A stretch of 64,000 bases of DNA from Pirellulales bacterium. GTDB lineage: Bacteria; Planctomycetota; Planctomycetia; Pirellulales; JACPPG01. The number at the start of each line of letters is the position of its first letter. Position 1 is the first letter of the stretch. A program made the position numbers and the translations under genes. Below are positions 56,101 through 63,304 of this stretch, in pieces. Location: contig DASYDW010000122.1 of NCBI GenBank assembly GCA_036499395.1, positions 186,001 through 250,000 of the forward strand, written 5' to 3'. A model generated the notes under the pieces. The model was given only the letters and a program-made list of their open reading frames with translations, ran no database searches and was not told the DNA's origin.

Positions 56101-56801
56101 AGCGCCGTCAGGCGTGGGCGACTTTGCAGATGCTGCGCGGCGAGTTGTGCCGTGGTTTTGCCGGGGAACGGCAACGTATCGGTCAGCATCTCCTGGTAGA
56201 CGATCGCCAGGCTGTATTGATCGCTGCACTGACTGGGTCGGTCGTCGAACACCTCGGGCGAGGCATAGATGGGAGTCAGCCCTCCCATCATCGAGGCGCG
56301 CGTGTCGTCGATATCCTTGACCAGCCCGAAATCCGCGACCTTCACATAGCCGGATACCAACAGCAAATTCTCAGGCTTGACGTCCAAATGCTGCAGCGAG
56401 TACTTGTCGCGCATGTAGTCGAGCGCATCGGCGGCATCGCGCAGGTAGCCGAGCAACTCTTCGCGCGGGATGCCAACCATGCCGCCGGCCTTGCATTCCT
56501 CGAAGCGATCCTTCAGGCTCCTGTCGGCCAATTCGGTAACGATGACCAGTTGGCCGTCGACGACCTCGATGCGTTCCAGAGAGAGCAAGAAGGGATGGCG
56601 GACAAGCTTGACGCGCGACAGCGCTTTCAGCTCGCGGCGTGCCCGTTCGTCGTCGAGATAACCGTAGACGAACTTGATAGCCTTGGTCAGGCCGCCGGGA
56701 GCCGTGGCCTTCCACACCTCGCCGTAGCCGCCAGCGCCGATCCGCTCGGTCACTTCGTAGCCGAGAATCGGTTCGCGAGATCGGGTCGCTGACATTGCCA
56801 C
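53169..56801 (-). CDS. Ser/Thr protein kinase fused to a tubulin/FtsZ-like domain
   Basis: A 1210-residue fusion. Residues 15-265 are a Hanks-type kinase: Gly-loop IGAGGYGEV (21-29), Lys43 in AIKF, a catalytic loop reading HLDVKPEN (His138-Leu139-Asp140, not HRD), DFG at 157-159, SPE 181-183. A Pro/Ala/Thr-rich linker spans 266-400. From about 405 a Tubulin_2-type (PF13809) domain begins: FVGLGGTARLVL (411-422), QLLAADTNPD, and the GTP-binding signature SISGGTGGGM (561-570), akin to GGTGTG of FtsZ/tubulin. The last 350 residues are largely helical. It starts 3 nt after the FHA-EAL gene (GTG 56801, or ATG 56795 with AGGTGA 9 nt upstream), so the two are one operon. GTPase activity is inferred. 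Confidence 0.88.
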   Translation of the reverse strand: MAMSATRSREPILGYEVTERIGAGGYGEVWKATAPGGLTKAIKFVYGYLDDERARRELKALSRVKLVRHPFLLSLERIEVVDGQLVIVTELADRSLKDRFEECKAGGMVGIPREELLGYLRDAADALDYMRDKYSLQHLDVKPENLLLVSGYVKVADFGLVKDIDDTRASMMGGLTPIYASPEVFDDRPSQCSDQYSLAIVYQEMLTDTLPFPGKTTAQLAAQHLQSRPRLTALPLQDKTIIERALCKDPTARYPTAREMVDALFAAGRSTSQARPAAPASGDTTPLATNETHPVRPTPIPAPETCTQMLDGGQPAASPSAAGSSSGTATCVGVVEKSSGPPSSEAPDLLSEPLGEAAPIHQASTQPGTAPLSHQPAPAPAPQRRARTQPTIRDLPPLDVTATATVRPTLFVGLGGTARLVLGQLQRRLADRFGDLKKVPAVQLLAADTNPDVEEGEQHAHTNAENLLAMPLRRPEDYRRGSTRLLAWMSRRWLYNIPRSLETEGLRPLGRLALVDHAETLVEQLNAALDTIADPATVAATAAATGLTLGEAAPRVTLVASISGGTGGGMALDVAYLLRNMVRARGLADDCLQILLLHWTSRNTAAHELAVANTFGTLSELDHFYRHGYPGEAAFELPAISADQSRLPNLYLVHLGGELGEHDLPGAARNVADYLFLGTATAAAGWLDAAQHESHPPQDGTATNDDIFLRTFGICRLGAGDELVGIAADAVCGALLEQWCGAVSDRHVRQSGAADRALRPPLGMLSSADIGRFASERIALMDLSLDTITDALERAAESCLGCDVDSFLSSEVTRIASLPLSAGSSGDLNDELHPQIAALDRALGMPASGAEATKLVATLEAHIREACRQQAQTLRAWAVELADNPRIRFAGAAQAIEELARHVRPLRDAAQKTRNKTIEEMRTAAVVVIGGKSRSRLWPARGTTSASPGDQHARLLQYANLKFMDTLFAMAMKFAQQLAWELTSIADSLSEARRELARLALLFEHEARPRHAVREGAAVAIDAALGAVLEQHRPQFLAQLDEEFQSIFVREHGGLWAGLAKGREFRESLVATLRSRSRIMMLGAVRSAALAQKPFEDSEKGTGGDELLSSCLTEAMPILSSCGGDRRLLVMCGQQQEGAALAESVTRCAGHAPSVVVDDAIDPVLCYEMAAVPLWEAAVSLIDGQPHCAALAARLHTRCDIEWSPLPLPS

Positions 56802-56804
56802 GGT

Positions 56805-57968
56805 TCACCTGCGTAACGACGCTTCCAAAGTGTGCTCGATTGCGCGGTCCGCCAGGCTGGTCGCTTGACCAGGGCGGCCGAAAACATTGCCACTGCCGTA
56901 GGGGATTCCCAGGTCGTGGCAGGTTCGTAATTCGTCGTCGATCTGCAATCCAGTCGCGATCGGCACGCTTCCCAAATCGTGGCACGCGCGTACGACGGAT
57001 TGCAATTGGCGCTGCCGCTCCGGCTGGCGTTGAATGCCGGTCGTGAGTGACGCAGCCAGGATGAGGAAATCGGGCGCGACGGTCCGCTTTTCCATAACCT
57101 GCGCGTGCGTACCGGCAAAGCCCTGATAGGCCGCGCGGATACCCAGCTCTCGCAGCCCTTGTCGCAGCGTCTGGAAGTACGGAATGTCGCATACCACGGC
57201 TTCGGGGATCGTCGCCACCAGGCGATGGCCCACCGGGGTCAGCCGCGTCAGCCGGGCCAGCGAATCGAGCACGGCGTCGCTGCCGATCTCGGCGGCTTCG
57301 ACGGGCAAGAACAAATTGTCCCCCAGCCCGTGCCGGGTCGATTCTTCAGCGGCAATGAGTCTCGCCAGTTGGTACAGATGCCCGGCCACGCGCGGCGCCG
57401 AGGCAAGCACCATTTGCTCGCAGCCATTGGCCGGCGCCTCGCCGGACGATCGCAGTGCCTCGTAGCCAAAGATGCGATGGGACGCCAAATCGATAATAGG
57501 CCGAAAATGGACATCCACCGAACGCTGCGTCAGCGACTGCTGCAATCGGCGAATGGCGCGGACCAACTCGCGAGTTTGCGCTGCTTCGTTGGTCGTGTTG
57601 CCGGCTTCGGCCACTTCAGTCGCCATGGAATACGACCGGCCCGAGCGCTCGGCGTAAAACGTGAATTCGACACCAGCGATTACCAGAATGTCGCCGTCGT
57701 TGAGTTCGGCGTCTTGCACGCGCTGTCCGTTGAGAAGTGTGCCGTTGGTGCTGTGCAGATCGCGAATGCGGTGGTTCTTTCCCTCGCGCAAGATCACGGC
57801 ATGTTCACGCGAGACGCGGCTGTCGTCGATTTGCAGATCAGCCGATTCAACGCGTCCGATCGAAAAAGGAAACGAATGCAACGGATGCTGCAGCGGCTCA
57901 GCTCCTTCGCGGTCGCGTTCCAGCCAGGGCACGCCCACGACGCGCTTTTCCATCAATTGCGTTTGCAT
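56805..57968 (-). CDS. FHA domain-EAL domain protein with degenerate EAL
   Basis: A 387-residue protein. Residues 25-105 form a forkhead-associated domain (FSIGR 35-39, SREHA 53-57, STNGT 73-77) that binds phosphothreonine. The C-terminal half (about 150-380) matches an EAL domain: HFRPIIDLASHRIFGYEALRS (EAL motif at 170-172), then LGDNLFLPVEAAE, SVPIATGLQIDDEL in place of the usual AEGVE, and GSGNVFGRP in place of QGYLFARP. Several catalytic and Mg-binding acids are missing, so phosphodiesterase activity is doubtful; it may bind a ligand instead. Its FHA domain may bind the kinase downstream in the same operon. Confidence 0.87.
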   Translation of the reverse strand: MQTQLMEKRVVGVPWLERDREGAEPLQHPLHSFPFSIGRVESADLQIDDSRVSREHAVILREGKNHRIRDLHSTNGTLLNGQRVQDAELNDGDILVIAGVEFTFYAERSGRSYSMATEVAEAGNTTNEAAQTRELVRAIRRLQQSLTQRSVDVHFRPIIDLASHRIFGYEALRSSGEAPANGCEQMVLASAPRVAGHLYQLARLIAAEESTRHGLGDNLFLPVEAAEIGSDAVLDSLARLTRLTPVGHRLVATIPEAVVCDIPYFQTLRQGLRELGIRAAYQGFAGTHAQVMEKRTVAPDFLILAASLTTGIQRQPERQRQLQSVVRACHDLGSVPIATGLQIDDELRTCHDLGIPYGSGNVFGRPGQATSLADRAIEHTLEASLRR

Positions 57969-58425
57969 GATCGCCTTGTCCGCTTGTCGATTTCGCTTGA
58001 AGGGTCGTTGCGACTTGTATCACGGTTCGAGCGCGCGATCGATCATAGCGCGTCTTACCGAGGGAGAGCCTGCCGCAGAAAACTGTGACGGGTTGAAAGG
58101 GAATCCAATGACTTGCCTTTCAACACTAGCATTTCCCGCTCGCGGCGGCGGTTGCGGAATACTGTGCTTTTTTCACGGTTTGGCGCAAACTCCCCACAAC
58201 AACCACCGGCCGAGCCGCTACGGTCGTTGCCATCGTTCCGTTCGGTATGGGCGAGGCGAATCGTGTCTGCTTCGAGCCGGGGATGCGCGCCACCTACCGG
58301 CGACCAGCCAAAGCGTTTCGAGATAGAGTTTGGATAGCCGAGCGCCGTACTGGAGATTCTCGCGGCGCACGCCTTATGCTCCTCTCATGCGCGCCAAACA
58401 CGTAATTCTTGCGAGACGATCAGCT
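57969..58425. other. divergent intergenic region with 9-bp inverted repeat
   Basis: A 457-nt gap between the divergent FHA-EAL and GGDEF genes. It contains GTTGAAAGG (58092-58100), a 15-nt spacer and CCTTTCAAC (58116-58124), a perfect inverted repeat that could be an operator for both directions. I see no convincing -35/-10 pair and no small gene. Confidence 0.45.
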
Positions 58426-59835
58426 ATGACATCGACTCCCCTAAAGGTCCTGCTCGTCGCACCGGAAAAGACGCTGCTCGACTCGCTCTCGAAATTCTTT
58501 GACCTGCTAGGTCTTCTGGCCGTGCAAGTCACGGATCCGCATTTGGCGGCGACAGCGGCTGCCAGCGAACGGCCCGACATCCTGATCCTCGATTCCGAGT
58601 TGCTGGCGCATGGCGGGCGCGAATTGTGCCGGGCGGTTTGCGGCGGCGGTTTGCAGAATCATGTCTTCACGCTGTTGTTGGTTCCCGACGGAGCGCCGCT
58701 CGAGGATATGGTCGAGGCCTTGAAGCTGGGCGTTGACGATTTTCTGGCCAAGCCGATTGTGTTCGGCGAATTGCTGGCCCGACTGCGCGCGGCGGCGCGC
58801 GGGTTGGAATACGAGCGGCGTGTGCAGGCTTATTTCGGCACCGAATCGCTGCCAGGGCTGCCGAATGAAAACGCTTTCCGGCAGGCGCTGGCGGCAGCTC
58901 TAGCCAAGCCCGACCGCGCCAGCTCGATCGCCTGCGTGGCCTTCGATTTGGATTTCTTCAATCGTCTGAATTACATGTACGGGCGGCCGCAAGCGGACGA
59001 AGCGTTGCGCGGCGTGGCCCGCTTGCTGACCAAATCGTGCCGACCCACGGACCTGGCGGCGTCGCGCGGCGACGACTGTTTTTGCGTTCTACTTCCTAAC
59101 CGCAGCGAGGGGGAAGCTGGGCATTGGGCCGAACAGTTCCGCTCTCTGCTGGAAGAGACCCAGTTTTCCTTGGGAACCGCCGTCGAGAGTATCACGGCCA
59201 GCTTTGGCGTCGCGGCCGGCGTGCCCGGTGCCTGCCAGGCTGAGGAACTGCTCGAGCGGGCCAGCGAGGCGCTGCAAGCCGCGAAGCGTTCCGGGCGGAA
59301 CTGCATCATGTTGCGAACCTCGCTCGATGACGATGCAAACGCCTGGACGAACCTGGGTGCACCCGGAAAACTGTTCGACCGCACTGTGGCCCGTGACGTC
59401 ATGACGCCAAGTGCGATCACGCTCAAGCCGGACGACTCGATTGTACACGCAGCCGTGGTCTTCGAGCGGACAGCTCAACCGGCCGTGCCCGTCGTCGATC
59501 TCGAAGGCAATCTGATCGGGCTGCTCATGGCCGACGACCTGGCCGGGCGCGCCGTCGAAGGGCAGTATGCCACCGAGCGAGTTCGCGACCTCATGACCAC
59601 GAACCCCGTGCGTTTCGGGGAGCAAGCGTTGTTCACGGAACTGGTGGGTTTTTTCAGCGAGGACCCACGCGCATTGGCCGTGATCACCGACGGGAGCCGG
59701 CCCACGGGAATCATCACCCGTAATGAGTTGGTGTCGCTGTCCGAACCGTTGACGGCCGAGAGTTTCGCCGCGCAGGATAACGATACCTCGACCAGCGACT
59801 ATCTAATCGTGCCGGCGACGTCAACGAATTCCTAA
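58426..59835 (+). CDS. receiver-GGDEF-CBS protein with degenerate GGDEF
   Basis: A 469-residue protein (ATG at MTSTPLKVLL; an upstream ATG at 58387 is possible). Residues 5-120 resemble a receiver domain: Asp56 in LILDSE could be phosphorylated and Lys109 in FLAKPI is conserved. A GGDEF-like domain follows (about 140-295), with CVAFDLDFFNRLNYMYG but RGDDC (214-218) in place of GGDEF, so diguanylate cyclase activity is unlikely. Two CBS domains fill 322-440 (ARDVMTPSAITLKPDDSI, VRDLMTTNPVRFGE) and may bind adenosine nucleotides. The gene stands between the FHA-EAL operon and the AAA gene, converging with the latter. Confidence 0.86.
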   Translation: MTSTPLKVLLVAPEKTLLDSLSKFFDLLGLLAVQVTDPHLAATAAASERPDILILDSELLAHGGRELCRAVCGGGLQNHVFTLLLVPDGAPLEDMVEALKLGVDDFLAKPIVFGELLARLRAAARGLEYERRVQAYFGTESLPGLPNENAFRQALAAALAKPDRASSIACVAFDLDFFNRLNYMYGRPQADEALRGVARLLTKSCRPTDLAASRGDDCFCVLLPNRSEGEAGHWAEQFRSLLEETQFSLGTAVESITASFGVAAGVPGACQAEELLERASEALQAAKRSGRNCIMLRTSLDDDANAWTNLGAPGKLFDRTVARDVMTPSAITLKPDDSIVHAAVVFERTAQPAVPVVDLEGNLIGLLMADDLAGRAVEGQYATERVRDLMTTNPVRFGEQALFTELVGFFSEDPRALAVITDGSRPTGIITRNELVSLSEPLTAESFAAQDNDTSTSDYLIVPATSTNS

Positions 59836-59903
59836 GGCGTCGACGCCATTCGTGCAACTTCGAGTATCGGCAGCGCACAGCTATTTACAGTCATGCGCGA
59901 AGC

Positions 59904-61229
59904 CTATTTCGCGGTCGCCAAGACGGTGAAATAGCTCTTCACGACGCGGTCGAAGTACTCGGGTCGCATTTCCATTGGCAGGCCGTTGTAGACGCAGTAG
60001 TTGCGGACCTGGCCGAGTAGATCACGCGGATGGCAACGTCGCATCGGCAGATTGTGGGCGCGGTAGTGGGTGCGTAGCAGATGATCTACCACGTCGGCAC
60101 GGTACTCGCAGCCAATGGCCAGGGCGTACAGTTCGAAGAGGTGATGGAACTCGGCCTCGTTCGGGTCGTTGATTTGGATTTTGTAGGGGATTCGCCGCAG
60201 GAACGCTTCGTCTACCAGGTCCGACGGCTCGAGATTTGTCGAGAAAATGATCAATTGTTCGAAGGGGACGCGGATCTTCTTGCCCGTCGACAGGGTGAGA
60301 AAATCCATCCGATTCTCCAGCGGGATGATCCAGCGGTTCAAGAGCGCGGCCGGCTCGATGCGCTGCCGGCCAAAGTCGTCGATCAGTAAGCAACCGCAAT
60401 TGCTCTTCAACTGCAGCGGGGCTTCGCTGGTGTTACTGACCGGGTCGTGGCGGATTTCAAGACTGTCCATTGTCAATTCGCCGCCGACGACGACCGTCGG
60501 CCGGCGCACTTTCACCCAGCGGCGATCGTACGAAGCCACTTTCATCAGGCTCGATTGCCGATTCTCGACGACGTCGTGGTACACATCGTCGAAAAGCTTG
60601 ATGATTTGCCCATCCTCGATCAACGTCTGAGGCAACCAGATTTGTTGTCCGAAGCAGACCGTGATTCGCCGGGCCAGCGTCGATTTGCCGTTGCCGGGGG
60701 CGCCGTACAAAAACAGGCCGGCGCCAGAATTCACAGCCGGCCCGAGGCTGTCGAACAGGATTGGATCGATCGAGATATCGGCGAACGCCTTTTCCAACCG
60801 AGAGCGCTTTGGCGCTTCGGCGCGAATCGACTGCGCCTCGACCGACAGCAAATACTCGGACATCGGTACGGGGGCCGCGCCCGTGTAGGCACAGGCATCG
60901 CGAAAGGCCGCAGCCCGCTCGCGCCCTTGCTCGGTAAGCGTGTAATAATAGTCGTTCAGCGGGGCCGAACCCGTATGCACCAGGATTTGCCGGGTGCGCA
61001 AGCTTTGATAGAGCGGATCGAGCACACCGAACGGCAGGCAGACGGCTTCGGCCAAGGCGCGGCCACTGGCAGTGCCGATCGTGGAGAGATGCTTGGCGAT
61101 CAAAGATTCGACGAGCGAGACCGTAAGGCCGGTCTCTTCGAGCGAGTGCGGCTCGGCCGGGAAAAACCCTTCGTCAGAAAGCACAGCCGCCAAAACACTG
61201 TCGCGGCCTGTCGTTTCAGTACCCGCCAT
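59904..61229 (-). CDS. AAA ATPase with N-terminal winged-helix-like domain
   Basis: A 441-residue protein. AGGGGGG about 8 nt before the ATG at MAGTETTGR supports this start over ATG 61250. Residues 35-110 look like a winged-helix domain (LVESLIAKHLSTIG, GVLDPLYQSLRTRQILVH, YYTLTEQGRERA). The AAA core has Walker A GAPGNGKST (176-184), Walker B LLIDDFGR (281-288), and sensor-like FSTNLEPSDLVDEAFLRRIPYK. The C-terminal helical lid contains CHPRDLLGQVRNYCVYNG. A DNA- or protein-remodelling role is possible; it follows the receiver-like gene on the same strand. Confidence 0.85.
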   Translation of the reverse strand: MAGTETTGRDSVLAAVLSDEGFFPAEPHSLEETGLTVSLVESLIAKHLSTIGTASGRALAEAVCLPFGVLDPLYQSLRTRQILVHTGSAPLNDYYYTLTEQGRERAAAFRDACAYTGAAPVPMSEYLLSVEAQSIRAEAPKRSRLEKAFADISIDPILFDSLGPAVNSGAGLFLYGAPGNGKSTLARRITVCFGQQIWLPQTLIEDGQIIKLFDDVYHDVVENRQSSLMKVASYDRRWVKVRRPTVVVGGELTMDSLEIRHDPVSNTSEAPLQLKSNCGCLLIDDFGRQRIEPAALLNRWIIPLENRMDFLTLSTGKKIRVPFEQLIIFSTNLEPSDLVDEAFLRRIPYKIQINDPNEAEFHHLFELYALAIGCEYRADVVDHLLRTHYRAHNLPMRRCHPRDLLGQVRNYCVYNGLPMEMRPEYFDRVVKSYFTVLATAK

Positions 61230-61351
61230 CGTGGCATCCCCCCTCGTCATAAACCGGAGTTCGTGGCGAGAAAAGTTTAGGCCATAAAATCGTTGCGATG
61301 CGGAAACGGGCCGGCGCAACGTCCGACGTCGTGCGCACGGAGAACGGTCGG

Positions 61352-62254
61352 TTAGAAGGGGGCCGGCTCGCCCGCGATTTGGGCCAGGGCCCCTTGCAAC
61401 TCGTCTAGCAGCAGCGGCTTCGAAACCACGATCGCGGCGCCCGCTTCCTTGGCTCGCCGATGATCTTCAGGGCGGGGAAATCCCATCAAAAGGATCCACC
61501 GTAGGGCCGGCCATTTGGCAGCTTGGTGGCGCAGCTCGGTAAGCGCGGCTTCGTGGCACGCCTCAATGTCAAAGATCCCGATCGTGGGGGCGGCGTCTGA
61601 GTCGCAATCATCGAACGACGCGGTTTCCATGCCCATCGAGCAACAAAACTCGGCGAGCATGGCCGTCATCTCCCGCGAAGGGGAGTGGAGGACGATTTTG
61701 CGGCGGGTAGCATTGCTGCCGGCGGCCGGAATGGCTGCTAGGTGCAGCAATCTCTCTTCTTCAATCGCGGTGATCGGCAGCGAAAGCGTGCCGCAACGGC
61801 CGGCTGCTAAAAGTGTCAGCTCGCGATCAAACCAAGATTGCCAGCGGTGCCAGTAGATACGCGGTACGGCCGGCCACGGATGTCCCGTGCGTGCTTCGCC
61901 TTCGCACCACGAGCCTAGCAAACCGACGATTCTGGCCATGGGCGCTACATATCGCAATCGCTCCACGGCTGCATCAGTGTACTCGCCGGGACGCACAGCC
62001 ATCAGGACGATCAAATCAGGCTCGTTTTCGCAGGAGAAACCTTTCACGTCTTCGGCCGCAGGAAGATAGGTGACCGTTGTCGCAGCCGTAATTTGAGCGA
62101 TGCAGGACGCGAACTCGACAGGCGTGGTGTCACCCACGATCAAGACGTTCAGCGGCCACCTCGCCGGCTTTATGCCCGCGATGGAATTCCAAATAAGCTG
62201 GCGAGAGTCGGCGGCGACAGCGCTAATTGGGTAGTTTTCCTTCCTGTTCGACAA
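61352..62254 (-). CDS. double receiver-like protein
   Basis: A 300-residue protein starting at TTG (62254), overlapping the EIIA gene by 32 bp; the start is uncertain. The first half has a receiver-like fold (PLNVLIVGD, CENEPDLIVLMAV, ARIVGLLGSWCEGEA). The second half is a clearer receiver (KIVLHSPSREMTAML, IGIFDIEACH with Asp at the phosphoacceptor-like position, RWILLMGFPRP, VVSKPLLLDEL with the conserved Lys). The canonical acidic triad is incomplete in both. It probably acts as a pseudoreceiver that binds partner proteins of the same cluster. Confidence 0.72.
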   Translation of the reverse strand: MSNRKENYPISAVAADSRQLIWNSIAGIKPARWPLNVLIVGDTTPVEFASCIAQITAATTVTYLPAAEDVKGFSCENEPDLIVLMAVRPGEYTDAAVERLRYVAPMARIVGLLGSWCEGEARTGHPWPAVPRIYWHRWQSWFDRELTLLAAGRCGTLSLPITAIEEERLLHLAAIPAAGSNATRRKIVLHSPSREMTAMLAEFCCSMGMETASFDDCDSDAAPTIGIFDIEACHEAALTELRHQAAKWPALRWILLMGFPRPEDHRRAKEAGAAIVVSKPLLLDELQGALAQIAGEPAPF

Positions 62255-62936
62255 TCAGATCGTGGGCCGCAACCGCAGACGTCACGCCACGCAAGGCGGT
62301 CAGGAAGCCGGGTTCGGCCAGCAGCCGGCTCAGTCGGGCCAGCGTTTGCAGGTGGCCACGATCTTCGCTGGAACAAATCAGAAAGAACACGTCGGTCAAC
62401 ATTCCGCGCTGACTGGCGAATGGCACGCCACGATCTGTGATCCCCAAGGCCAGAAACGGCCTGTCGAGAATGCCGCCCAACGGCCGGCGCGGATGCAGTA
62501 GGGCGACTCCCGTTTCAAGCGCAGTGGGAAACATGTCCTCGCGGCTGCGTACGGCTTCGGACATCTTTTCGGGATCCCACAGCCAACCGGTGCGCGCTGC
62601 CACGTCGATCATCGAAGTGATCACCGAATTGCGCGTGCGGGCCGGAAAGGGAATCTCGATGGCCACGAGTGGCAGCATATCCGTAATCGACTCCGGCGAT
62701 TCGGCGGTTGCCTCGCGATGTCGGGCAAGCGCTTCTTCGACGCGGGCCAATTCGAACGAGTCCGACAGTCCGATCCGCTCTTCGAGCCAATGATGAATCT
62801 CGGCCTGCGCGAATCGCCACACGCCGGCCACTTTACGGCCGGGCAGCTTGCCGCGTTCGGCGAGCTTCGTCACCTGGTTCAAGTCCAGGTGCAGATACGC
62901 GGCCAACCGCTCGAGATCGAAATCTTCGTCCGGCAT
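62223..62936 (-). CDS. HTH (excisionase/MerR-like) fused to PTS EIIA domain
   Basis: A 237-residue protein. Residues 7-52 form an excisionase/MerR-like helix-turn-helix (LERLAAYLHLDLNQVTKLAERGKLPGRKVAGVWRF). Residues 85-237 are a PTS EIIA-Fru/Ntr-like domain, with the phosphorylatable His148 in ETGVALLHPRRP and TDVFFLICSS. No sugar-transport EIIB/EIIC partners are near, so it is a regulatory EIIA of the nitrogen-PTS type rather than a sugar importer; this is inference. It overlaps the receiver-like gene by 32 bp and diverges from murE. Confidence 0.85.
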   Translation of the reverse strand: MPDEDFDLERLAAYLHLDLNQVTKLAERGKLPGRKVAGVWRFAQAEIHHWLEERIGLSDSFELARVEEALARHREATAESPESITDMLPLVAIEIPFPARTRNSVITSMIDVAARTGWLWDPEKMSEAVRSREDMFPTALETGVALLHPRRPLGGILDRPFLALGITDRGVPFASQRGMLTDVFFLICSSEDRGHLQTLARLSRLLAEPGFLTALRGVTSAVAAHDLIVEQEGKLPN

Positions 62937-63304
62937 TTGGGCGGCGTGGGCAATTTGAACGTAGGACGCAAGCCGGCGTCCCGTTGGAATGAAACCCTAA
63001 GCAATAGAACGCATTGTTTCGTCATCTTACCGTAATTGTCTACCCCAACAGCATTTGTAATTCGTCGCGGGACCGACCTTGACACAGTCCTGAAATTTCG
63101 GAAAATCCCCGCCGCAACTCGATCGTTCGATTTGCAACATTCCTTTCGTACAACTCGCCTATTGCTGCCCCCGCGATGTTCGAGCGATCGACGTCGTTGC
63201 GGGCGTTCACTGTTCGGTGCGTGCCAGGATGGTCGTGCCGGGTGGTTGGCGGGCGAGTGTTAACTCGAAACTCACCGCGACTGTCGGCATGGAGGCCGTG
63301 AGTC
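62937..63304. other. divergent intergenic region upstream of murE
   Basis: A 368-nt gap between the EIIA gene and murE. A TTGACA (63079-63084) has no good -10 at the right distance (AAAATC at 63102-63107 is weak). GGAGG at 63291-63295 is the murE ribosome binding site. No other feature is recognised. Confidence 0.4.

Noticed and set aside
54840-56792. Two long plus-strand frames opposite the kinase-tubulin gene
   Set aside because: Both are antisense to strongly supported kinase and tubulin motifs; neither has a domain or start signal.
60447-61280. 277-codon plus-strand frame opposite the AAA ATPase
   Set aside because: Antisense to a gene with Walker A and B motifs; no recognisable domain.
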